64,000 bases of DNA from Azophilus sp965220835. Lineage in GTDB: Bacteria > Pseudomonadota > Gammaproteobacteria > Pseudomonadales > Azotimanducaceae. The translations under genes were made by a program, and so were the position numbers. The stretch spans positions 4,092,001 to 4,156,000 of the forward strand of contig OZ244842.1 of the NCBI GenBank assembly GCA_965220835.1. The letters are read 5' to 3'. Shown here piece by piece: positions 44,938 through 52,718 of the stretch (position 1 is the first letter of the stretch; each line of letters starts with the position of its first letter). The notes beneath the pieces are model-generated. The model was not told where the DNA came from. It saw only the letters and a program-made list of their open reading frames with translations, and searched no databases.

Positions 44938-44981
44938 TTGAGGGGGCAGCGTTTCGGTGAACCCATGGACAGCTTGTGACT

Positions 44982-45785
44982 TTATGTAGCAGTGCTTTCC
45001 AGGGACATGCTGGTGTAGCCACCATCCACAATCAAGTTCTGACCCGTAATCCAGCGCGCGTTTGAACTGGCGAGAAACAACATTGCCTCCGCAATGTCTG
45101 CTGGTTCACCGGCTCGCTGAATAGGTTGAGCAGCGGCCATCATGGGTTTGACTTGCTCAATCATGCTGGCATCTCCTGCCGGTGCGCCATCGGGGAACAG
45201 GGTGTCAAGCAACAACTGTGTTGGAACGCCACCTGGGCTGACGCAGTTTATGCGAATGCCGTCAACTGCAAGCTGTGACGAAACGCTCTTTGTCCAATGA
45301 ATCACCGCCGCCTTTAGGGCGCTATAAACAAATCCATCGTTGCTGGACGAGACGACGCCTCGGACACTTGTCGTGTTCAGGATTACGCCCCCGCCCTGAG
45401 CGCGCATGATGGGTAGCACATGTTGCGTCGCCGTCATAGCAGACAACATCAAGATCCTAAACACCATCACAGCCGTCTCTTCGGCCAGGTTCTCCAAAGT
45501 GCTGGTGTCTGCAATGCCGGCGTTGTTGATCAGGCAGTCAACGCTTCCAGTGATTTCACGGACCTTTGAGATGCATTCCGAGACTTGTTGCGCATCCGCA
45601 ACATCAGTTTTAACAAAGCAAGCGACTTCTCTACCTAGCGACTCAGCAAGGTTGGCGCCTCCATCTTCATCCACATCGGCGATAAAAACCCGGGCACCTG
45701 CTCTGGCGAACCGTTCTACTACACCTCGCCCAATGCCATTGGCTCCGCCTGTAACTATGACAGTTTTGCCCGTAAACTCAGCCAC
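44982..45785 (-). CDS. Short-chain dehydrogenase/reductase
   Basis: 267-residue classical SDR: TGGANGIGRG cofactor loop, acidic DVDE after strand 2 (NAD preference), NNAGIAD, catalytic Ser in NTTSVRGVVSS, YSALK as the Tyr-x-x-x-Lys pair, and the end GQNLIVDGGYTSMS. It starts with GTG 20 bases after the alpha/beta hydrolase stop and is the last gene of the island operon. The role is probably oxidation of an alcohol made by the P450 (inference). Confidence 0.9.
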   Translation of the reverse strand: MAEFTGKTVIVTGGANGIGRGVVERFARAGARVFIADVDEDGGANLAESLGREVACFVKTDVADAQQVSECISKVREITGSVDCLINNAGIADTSTLENLAEETAVMVFRILMLSAMTATQHVLPIMRAQGGGVILNTTSVRGVVSSSNDGFVYSALKAAVIHWTKSVSSQLAVDGIRINCVSPGGVPTQLLLDTLFPDGAPAGDASMIEQVKPMMAAAQPIQRAGEPADIAEAMLFLASSNARWITGQNLIVDGGYTSMSLESTAT

Positions 45786-45805
45786 GCCAGTTACCCACGA
45801 TCAGT

Positions 45806-46633
45806 TCAGTCCTGTGCTTCCGCGCTCTGCATAAACTCTCGAAGCCGGGGTGCCAAGTCCTGTGGCGCGAGTTCCGAGTAGAACACACCGTGGTCCGGGG
45901 CAATGTACGATGCGAAGTGTGGATTGCGCTCCACCTCTCGGATATGCCATGGCATTACGCCGTCATGTTCGGCAATGACAAAGAAGATGGGACGTGTTAC
46001 ACGCTTTAAGTTCTCGGGGATATCGTCTCGAAACACAGCCCGGTATCCCCATGCCCAGTTTTCACCGGCCTTTAGCATTGCGATCAATTCCCGGTGCACA
46101 AGCTCAGGCGGCAGCTGAATGTGTGGTGCCAATTCGAGCCCGTTCGCCACCCGATTCCATGCACGTAAAATATGGTCTCCGAGTGGATCACAGGGATTGG
46201 GATACGCATAGGTGCGCTCCATGTCTTCGCCCTCTCCGGGGTCAGAGGCCGCAACACCGTTCAGTATGGCGGATAGGGTTCGACCGGGGGCTGCACATGC
46301 AAGCTCCAGTGCGATCGACGCTCCCGTATGGTGGCCGAAGGTGTGAAACTGATCCACACCCAAGGCATCAAGTGCTTCTAGAACAACTTTTCCGATGTAC
46401 TCGATGGACGGCTCCGCACTGGGCCTATGGCTTTCACCATAGCCCGGCGTGTCGACCGCAATGGTGGGGACATCACCTGCCAACGCCGTCATCAAGCTCT
46501 CATAAGACTCAGAGGATGACGCGGTCATGTGGAAGAGTATGAGGAACGGACCCGCTCCGTCACTCTGCTTTCGGTAATGGATCTGCCCATCCGAAACGTC
46601 CACATAGCCTTTCTTGATGTTCACTTCTGCCAC
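45806..46633 (-). CDS. Alpha/beta-hydrolase fold protein with a His at the nucleophile position
   Basis: 275 residues from GTG 46633, which has GGAGG eight bases upstream; a TTG at 46648 lies inside the P450 gene end. Fold markers: LILFHMTASSSESYESLM (oxyanion region), VDTPGYGESHRP, a late acid in AEHDGVMPW and a catalytic-type His in APDHGVFYSEL. The nucleophile elbow reads G-H-H-T-G (residues 100-104) where most hydrolases have G-x-S-x-G, so classical serine chemistry is not expected. It may be a non-hydrolytic or metal/cofactor-free variant. It is coupled with the P450 gene. Confidence 0.85.
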   Translation of the reverse strand: MAEVNIKKGYVDVSDGQIHYRKQSDGAGPFLILFHMTASSSESYESLMTALAGDVPTIAVDTPGYGESHRPSAEPSIEYIGKVVLEALDALGVDQFHTFGHHTGASIALELACAAPGRTLSAILNGVAASDPGEGEDMERTYAYPNPCDPLGDHILRAWNRVANGLELAPHIQLPPELVHRELIAMLKAGENWAWGYRAVFRDDIPENLKRVTRPIFFVIAEHDGVMPWHIREVERNPHFASYIAPDHGVFYSELAPQDLAPRLREFMQSAEAQD

Positions 46634-46637
46634 TGGC

Positions 46638-48209
46638 TTAACCTCCAACCGAATTCGAGAGCCTCTCTAACTTAATCTGTGCGTTTTGCATTAACTTGAT
46701 GAGTACGGTGGCTTCCACCTGCGGTTCCGCTAGCAGTTCCACGCGCTCCACCTGCTGCAAAAACTCCTCCAGGAACACTCTGAGTTCAAGCCTGGCCAGT
46801 CGAAAGCCGAGACAGAGGTGCTGGCCAACGCCGAAGGTGAGGTGAGGATTGGGATGCCTGCTGACGTCGAAGGTGAGCGGTTGATTAAACACTTCTTCAT
46901 CGAAGTTCGCTGAAGCATAGAGCAAAACCAATTTGTCACCCGCCTTGATCGCCTGCCCTCTGAACTCATGATCCTTTGTCGCTGTGCGCATGGCGTTGTT
47001 TACGGGTAGGTAATAGCGGAGGAACTCATTGATCGCAACATTCAGATCAACTCTCGGCGCACGATACTGCTCCATCAACTCAGGGTTCTGGCCAAACTGG
47101 GTTACGATGTGCGCCAGTGTTGAGCGAGTTGTCTCGAGCGCTGCGACCGCAAGCTGCATGAACATGCTCGCGAATTCCTCTTGCGTTTGCTCTCTGCCGC
47201 CAATGCTCAGCATAGCGGATATGAGATCGGTACCTTCCTTGCCTCTGCGTAGGTCAGCGTAGCTCAGTGCAAATCCAGCCAGTTCGCTCACGGCCTCGGC
47301 CAAGGCTTCTGGAGTCTCTTCACTGGCCTTCACCATGCCATCTGCAAGACGAAGCAGCTTGTCGCGATCGGCCTTTGGCAGCTCCATGATTTTGCCGATG
47401 ACGTTCAGCGGCAAGTGCGCGGCCACGTCGTAGACGAATTCCACCCCTTCCGGTTGAAAAGCCGATTCAACCAACGACTTGCACTCGTCCCTAAGCCAAT
47501 CTTCCAAGCGTCTCAGTGAGTCGTTGGCGAAGAAGCTGGATACAGCTCGGCGCATGTCGTTGTGCCGCGGCGGGTCAGTCGTGAGCATCGCACCAAGTGT
47601 AGGATCATCACTGCCCGTAAAGAAAGCGCCCTGTGCTGAGGAATACGTGGCTGGATCAGAGCAAATTGCGACGATGTCTTGGTGTCGGGAAATGACCCAA
47701 TAGCCTTCATGCTCGCTCAATGCGCGCCAGTGAACAGGATTGTGCTTGCGCAGAGCGGCAAAGAGCTCATGGCGCGCGGGATCCAAGAAAAGCTGTGGGT
47801 CTTCCAAAGAAAAAACTCCGTGATCCGAGGTGATTGCTGCCTTGCTCTCGGTCCCTTCAATGACCTCCGCAGCTTGAGAAGCGGGGTGCGATGGCACCCC
47901 GCCACCCACATGGACGGTCATGCCATCAAGTTGATCCGTCACTTCAATTTGACAGCTAAGGCGGCTTGTTGCCACCGCTCCGTCGGCAAACTCCAGCATG
48001 TTTGCCTCCAGCGCCTCCGGCTCGCCGAGCTGCCTCATCCAGTGCTCATCGAGAATGACGTGGCAGGTCGCGCAACTACAACTGCCGCCACACTCTGCCA
48101 GAATCCCGTCCACGCCTTCTGAGTAGGCAGCCTGCATGAGGGATTGCCCGGTTTCAGCCTGGACATCGATCCTTTTACCGCTATGAGTGACGAAAGTTAC
48201 CTTGGCCAT
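46638..48209 (-). CDS. Natural fusion: N-terminal [2Fe-2S] ferredoxin and cytochrome P450
   Basis: 523 residues from ATG 48209. Residues 1-105 are a putidaredoxin/adrenodoxin-type ferredoxin with cluster cysteines C40, C46, C49 and C86. After a linker of about 25 residues comes a full P450 (about 130-523): I-helix region AVAALETTRSTLAHI, K-helix ExxR in INEFLRYYLP, FDVSRHPNPHL, and the haem loop FGVGQHLCLG with ligand Cys near 466. In most bacteria the ferredoxin is a separate gene or a C-terminal domain. A reductase is not encoded nearby. It overlaps neither neighbour; PPOX lies 17 bases upstream. Confidence 0.93.
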   Translation of the reverse strand: MAKVTFVTHSGKRIDVQAETGQSLMQAAYSEGVDGILAECGGSCSCATCHVILDEHWMRQLGEPEALEANMLEFADGAVATSRLSCQIEVTDQLDGMTVHVGGGVPSHPASQAAEVIEGTESKAAITSDHGVFSLEDPQLFLDPARHELFAALRKHNPVHWRALSEHEGYWVISRHQDIVAICSDPATYSSAQGAFFTGSDDPTLGAMLTTDPPRHNDMRRAVSSFFANDSLRRLEDWLRDECKSLVESAFQPEGVEFVYDVAAHLPLNVIGKIMELPKADRDKLLRLADGMVKASEETPEALAEAVSELAGFALSYADLRRGKEGTDLISAMLSIGGREQTQEEFASMFMQLAVAALETTRSTLAHIVTQFGQNPELMEQYRAPRVDLNVAINEFLRYYLPVNNAMRTATKDHEFRGQAIKAGDKLVLLYASANFDEEVFNQPLTFDVSRHPNPHLTFGVGQHLCLGFRLARLELRVFLEEFLQQVERVELLAEPQVEATVLIKLMQNAQIKLERLSNSVGG

Positions 48210-48226
48210 GCTGTTTTTCCGGCTCG

Positions 48227-48733
48227 CTAGTGGTTCGCGAGCTTGGTGCCGTCCGCGTAGTAGCGCTGATGCCAAATACCGGTGGGGTCTTCATCGCCAA
48301 TCGGCGTTCGCCAAGACTTGATTCGACATTTGGCAAGGGTGACTTTGTACAAGCCTCTCTGCTGATCATCTGTGCTGGTTACATAGGCTTCAGCTTCCTC
48401 GTCGGAGGTGTAACGCTTCATCATGGTGAGAAAAAGATCCCGCCATTCATCGTCCTCTCCTAGGTCATGGACGAGTTCCGCCTCGCCCTCAATAATCATT
48501 TTGCGCATGGGTTGCGGGAGTTCGTCGATGCACAAGGCGACCCTCGGGTCTTTTCGGAGGCATCCGAACCATTCTGACTTCGCACGTGGGGTAAAGTAGA
48601 TTTCACCGTCTTGGTGCAGGAAAGAGATAGGTACTACGATCGGGCTCCCATCTTCGCGCGTGCATCCTAATCTCAAACCGATTTTACGTTCATTAAGGAA
48701 GGCAACCTGTTCTTCGTGGCTGAGTTTTGGCAT
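48227..48733 (-). CDS. PPOX-class (FMN/F420-binding split-barrel) flavoprotein
   Basis: 168 residues of the pyridoxamine-5'-phosphate-oxidase-like fold: MPKLSHEEQVAFLNERKIG, GSPIVVPISFLHQDGEIYF, SEWFGCLRKDPRVALCIDEL and a C-terminal CRIKSWRTP. Such proteins bind FMN or F420 and reduce or oxidise small molecules; the cofactor cannot be decided here. It is 17 bases upstream of the ferredoxin-P450 gene. A 5' fragment of a second copy is at 57225-57303. Confidence 0.82.
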   Translation of the reverse strand: MPKLSHEEQVAFLNERKIGLRLGCTREDGSPIVVPISFLHQDGEIYFTPRAKSEWFGCLRKDPRVALCIDELPQPMRKMIIEGEAELVHDLGEDDEWRDLFLTMMKRYTSDEEAEAYVTSTDDQQRGLYKVTLAKCRIKSWRTPIGDEDPTGIWHQRYYADGTKLANH

Positions 48734-48781
48734 GTCTTGTTTCCCTATTTGATGTGTGATGTGTTCGCCAGGAGCTTGCGA

Positions 48782-48813
48782 CGTAGGCGTTTCGCGCCAG
48801 CGAAACGCCTACG
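48782..48813. repeat. Perfect 14-bp stem hairpin between amidohydrolase and PPOX genes
   Basis: CGTAGGCGTTTCGC, loop GCCA, GCGAAACGCCTACG. The core GTTTCGC/GCGAAAC is shared with the hairpins at 7886 and 7987. It may weaken transcription between the two parts of the operon. Confidence 0.85.
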
Positions 48814-48845
48814 GACGGTAGAACCACCGCGGCTGTCTGGTCCCG

Positions 48846-50567
48846 CTAGTTCGCGCCGCAACCGACGACTTCGCCGGGCATTGTTCCGGTGGCTTCCATG
48901 CCTGGCTTCAGGATCTGCTTACCGTTCACGACAACGGCGTCGACTCCTTGGGCATAGACAACCCGGCGCCAGTCTCCATTGGGTAAAATGCTGTCGACGT
49001 CGTATTTGTCCCGTTGGTAGCCGAGCTCATCGTGGTCGTACACAAAGAGATCAGCCGCGTAGCCCTCCAGCAACAATCCTCGGTTGTGCAACCCCAAGGT
49101 ACGTGCCGGCAGAAAGCTCAGCTTGGCATGCAAATCTTCCAAGCTCATCTCATCGGTTTCCCGCGTCATCCACATGATTTGGTCCGTGGAGTAGTGGCCA
49201 CCGTTCCAGAATTTCGGGTGCGCACCCCCATCTGAGTTGCCAGGCAGGATTCTCTGATGCCTGATCACGTTGGCAACTTCTCCTGGATCCCGGCTCAGAG
49301 CTTGACCCGCTAAGACGAAGTCCGCTTCAAGGTCCGTTGCGATGAGGATGTCGAGAAACAGATCCACCACTGGCTTGCCCAACTTAGGAGCAATGTGCTC
49401 CAAGTTCTGACCTTCGTACTTTTCGTACGCTTCAGCACCGTGCGCGTTCGACAACAAGTAAGTCTCGAGCGCGCCACCGGCACCCATCAACTCCCTGGGG
49501 GTGTATTCATCTTTGAGTCGCTGCTGCCATTCCGGGTCGTTGACCTTGGCGATTTTGTCGTTCAGGTCACCACAGGTGCTGAATTCCCGAAAGGCGGGCA
49601 TCACATCCCAGACGTTGAATTCATAGGCTTTGATTTCATTCCAACCTCGAAGTGTCAGTGAACTCGCGTAGATCGGAAGTCCCTTCTCGTCCATTTCGTC
49701 CAGCCATGACAGGAGCGATTTGTGGTAGTCAGGAAGCGCATCCAAAACGATTACTATGTTGTGGATCACCGGTCGCCCACAACGTCGAGCCAGATTTTCA
49801 ACGACCTGTCGGTTGTCCGCGTTGGGCGAGGAAACATTGGCTTGGATGACGCCTTCACCGCGGTCTCGTAGCACCTCCGACAGCTCATAGACCATTTCAA
49901 TGTCCATGATGTCGGTGGGCATGGGCGTGCCATCGTAGTCGCAGTGGCTGTTGTGCTCACCGTGAAAGGAAAAAGCAAAGCCAATCGCGCCATGGTCCAT
50001 GGCTTCATTCAGCAAATCCTTCATTTGCTGCATTTCTTCGGCTGTTGCCGTGCGTGATTTGGCCGCCTCTATGCCCATCACATAAATCAGTAGAGGATTA
50101 AGCGGCACGTACATGGCTAGGTTGATGCCAATGGGCATTTGCTTGAGGTGCGCCATCCACTGAGGAAAGGTCTCCCAATTCCAAGGCATGGCCGTCCGCT
50201 GCGCATCGATGGGCACCTGTTCGGTATTCGCCATCATCAGCATGTAGCGCTCTTGATGGTCTGGTTTGCAGGGCGCAAAGCCGAAACCGCAATTGCCGCC
50301 GACGACGGTGGTCACGCCATGCCAGCTGGAGCTGGTGCAGTACGGGTCCCAGTGCAGCTGCGCGTCATAATGCGTGTGGGAATCGATCACCCCCGGGGCC
50401 ACGATCTTGCCCTGTGCATCGATTGTCTGCGCCGCTTGATCCGCCGGGATGTTGGTGCTGATCTGTTTGATCAAACCATCCGAGATGCCAATATCGCCTT
50501 TGTATCGCGGGGAACGCGTACCATCCACGATAGTGCCATTCTTAATGACCAGGTCATATTTGCTCAT
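48846..50567 (-). CDS. Amidohydrolase, N-acyl-D-amino-acid deacylase (D-aminoacylase) family
   Basis: 573 residues. Metal motif HTHYD in GVIDSHTHYDAQLHWDP, family blocks GVTTVVGGNCGFGFAPC and the late GNSDGGAHPKFW and PARTLGLHNRG, with a closing urease-like beta barrel (LKPGMEATGTMPGEVV). The family cleaves N-acyl, N-carbamoyl or cyclic amide bonds through one or two zinc ions. It lies 30 bases after hyuB, so it may hydrolyse what HyuAB opens (inference). A 112-base gap with a hairpin separates it from PPOX. Confidence 0.85.
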   Translation of the reverse strand: MSKYDLVIKNGTIVDGTRSPRYKGDIGISDGLIKQISTNIPADQAAQTIDAQGKIVAPGVIDSHTHYDAQLHWDPYCTSSSWHGVTTVVGGNCGFGFAPCKPDHQERYMLMMANTEQVPIDAQRTAMPWNWETFPQWMAHLKQMPIGINLAMYVPLNPLLIYVMGIEAAKSRTATAEEMQQMKDLLNEAMDHGAIGFAFSFHGEHNSHCDYDGTPMPTDIMDIEMVYELSEVLRDRGEGVIQANVSSPNADNRQVVENLARRCGRPVIHNIVIVLDALPDYHKSLLSWLDEMDEKGLPIYASSLTLRGWNEIKAYEFNVWDVMPAFREFSTCGDLNDKIAKVNDPEWQQRLKDEYTPRELMGAGGALETYLLSNAHGAEAYEKYEGQNLEHIAPKLGKPVVDLFLDILIATDLEADFVLAGQALSRDPGEVANVIRHQRILPGNSDGGAHPKFWNGGHYSTDQIMWMTRETDEMSLEDLHAKLSFLPARTLGLHNRGLLLEGYAADLFVYDHDELGYQRDKYDVDSILPNGDWRRVVYAQGVDAVVVNGKQILKPGMEATGTMPGEVVGCGAN

Positions 50568-50597
50568 GTCTCTTGCCTCAAGGTTTTTGAGTTAACT

Positions 50598-52718
50598 TCA
50601 TACTGCCAGTTGGGTATCTGAACGGTCCAAGTGGCTTGCTCGGTTCCAGCTATCTGGCATGGTGCTGAAGCTTCGCTCCACGCCATCTACCACCACATCG
50701 ACAAACAACATGCTGCCGTCCACGGGATCCAAGTAGCCAACGGCTTCAACCCCGTCGGCTGTGGGCAAAAAGTTCCGCAATTGCGGGCAGCCATCGGTCC
50801 AGTGATCTGGTGCGACCGCTAACACACTGCCAGTCTTTTCGCTAATGGCGCTGCCGCCCTTTCTCACGATTCCAGGATAGAGCGGCGCACAACCGGAGAC
50901 GTCCCCGCGACTGACGGATTCGTCGACTTCGCCACAGGGCTTAAGCGCGCAAAGGGCTTGCTCAAGTCGTTTGGCTCGTAGATCCGCACGTTTCTTCTCG
51001 GTAGCAGATGGGTCTCCTGCGACGACGCCATATATTTCAAGTGCTTCCCTCTCGTCGATACGCAAGGCTTGCAAGTCTGACTCAACCGAAGCCGGATCAC
51101 GATCCAGCGGGTCACCGTAACCGCCCCCCGTTGCTACGTGCAACACAAACTGCTCGCCAGGCAGCAGGCTAAACCCGGATTCATGATCACTCAGCGGCCG
51201 TACACTGCCATCCGCTGAACGGATGGATAGAACGTTGCGAGCCCCGGGATAGCCGCCCGCTGTGCCAATCAGCGGAATCCTGCATCGATTTGCAAAGATG
51301 GTTCCGAACAGCGCATCCGTGCCTGACAACTTGTACTCGATCTCGAGCCCGGCCCCGGCGCGATAACAACCTGCACCGTCTCCACCAGACATCTTCCGGA
51401 TCTTTCGAGTCTCGATTTCAATGGGATACCAGGATTCGACAACCTCGATGTCGGGCAGCTCAAGCGCGCCACCGTCACTGACCATCCAGCTGAATAGATC
51501 ATTGCCATCCCGATCATTCGCGCCTGAAGCACCACTGGCCCCGCCATCCATCATGAGCCAGCCGTCGGGTTGGCCATGCAGCCCAAGACCCGCCCAAGTG
51601 TGCAGCGCACTCGCTGACCCTGCGGCAGGTCCAGAAAGAAAGCGTCTTGCCTCGACGTCTTCGGAAGCGGCCACCGCCTGCATCAGCGCCCGAATGCCCA
51701 CCTCAACGGCGTTGAAGGAAACCTCCACATGGCCAAAGCCAACCGGTGCAGGTGGTGAGCAGTTTAGGATGCTCCCTTCGGGACAGTGCACGTCAAAGGT
51801 CTCGAAGAAGCCTCCGTTGTAGGGCAGGTCCTGACAAAGTACGTTAGCGATGTCCACGCCGAGTTCGCCTTTGACAATGAAAGGCTTGCTGTTGAAAAAG
51901 TGGGGTGCTTGGGGTGATGCTCCAGTGAAGTCAAAATGAAGATGTCCTTCCTTCACCGTCAGTCTGCACGGCACGACGAAGGTTTCGTCGTTCCATTCAT
52001 TCCAACTGGTGGCTTCGTACACACCGTCTTCCAGCGCCTCGATTCGGCGGGAGAGTTCGTCACGCGTCAGCTCACAGAGATCATCAACCGCTTTCGCAAA
52101 CACGTCCCTACCGTGCTGGATGACCACCTCTTGCAGGCTCTGTTGCGCGATATGACAACCTGCGATCAAGCCCCGCAGATCGATGTTGACCAAATCGGAC
52201 AAACGAATGTTGTTTAGCAGGAAGTCCCATACATCGCGTCGCTCAACCCCATCGCGAATGGCGAGCACAGGCGGAAACCGGACGGCTTCTTGATAGCACT
52301 CGGTCGCACCCGGGGCAAAAGAGCCAGGCACCATGCCGCCCATGTCCATCATATGCGCGGTCGAAGCCACCCAGGCGGACAAGACACCATCACTGAACAC
52401 CGGCTGGAGGATGAATACATCCTGTGGATGGAGGCCACCCCCATTGTGCGGATCGTTCGCCATGAAGACGTCACCGGCTTGAACGTCATCACCGTGGCGC
52501 TCAAGGGTTGCGCTGATGGAATGGCTAGCGGCATAGAAGTGCGTTCGCGTCGCCCCGGCACCCGTGATCAATCGTCCCTTACCATCGCAAATCATCACGC
52601 CGTAGTCTTTTGATTCGACCACTACCGGACTGATCGCCGTGCGCTCTATCGCGAGACCAGCCTCGTCACAAATCGCATCTAACCGATTCCTCAAGACTTC
52701 CAAAAGGATTGTATTCAT
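50598..52718 (-). CDS. Hydantoinase/oxoprolinase family, subunit B (HyuB)
   Basis: 706 residues. Hallmarks: RNRLDAICDEAGLAIERTAI, DPHNGGGLHPQDVFILQPVF, the glycine-rich GGASGASGANDRDGNDLF and VATGGGYGDPLDRDP near residue 520. HyuB partners HyuA in ATP-dependent opening of hydantoins, 5-oxoproline or related lactams; some members carboxylate ketones. The last 110 residues form an extra domain (LYPGIVRKGGSAISEKTGSV, APDHWTDGCPQLRNF, DPVDGSMLFVDVVVDG) not in the shortest HyuB proteins. Its ATG overlaps the hyuA stop (ATGA). Confidence 0.9.
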   Translation of the reverse strand: MNTILLEVLRNRLDAICDEAGLAIERTAISPVVVESKDYGVMICDGKGRLITGAGATRTHFYAASHSISATLERHGDDVQAGDVFMANDPHNGGGLHPQDVFILQPVFSDGVLSAWVASTAHMMDMGGMVPGSFAPGATECYQEAVRFPPVLAIRDGVERRDVWDFLLNNIRLSDLVNIDLRGLIAGCHIAQQSLQEVVIQHGRDVFAKAVDDLCELTRDELSRRIEALEDGVYEATSWNEWNDETFVVPCRLTVKEGHLHFDFTGASPQAPHFFNSKPFIVKGELGVDIANVLCQDLPYNGGFFETFDVHCPEGSILNCSPPAPVGFGHVEVSFNAVEVGIRALMQAVAASEDVEARRFLSGPAAGSASALHTWAGLGLHGQPDGWLMMDGGASGASGANDRDGNDLFSWMVSDGGALELPDIEVVESWYPIEIETRKIRKMSGGDGAGCYRAGAGLEIEYKLSGTDALFGTIFANRCRIPLIGTAGGYPGARNVLSIRSADGSVRPLSDHESGFSLLPGEQFVLHVATGGGYGDPLDRDPASVESDLQALRIDEREALEIYGVVAGDPSATEKKRADLRAKRLEQALCALKPCGEVDESVSRGDVSGCAPLYPGIVRKGGSAISEKTGSVLAVAPDHWTDGCPQLRNFLPTADGVEAVGYLDPVDGSMLFVDVVVDGVERSFSTMPDSWNRASHLDRSDTQLAV

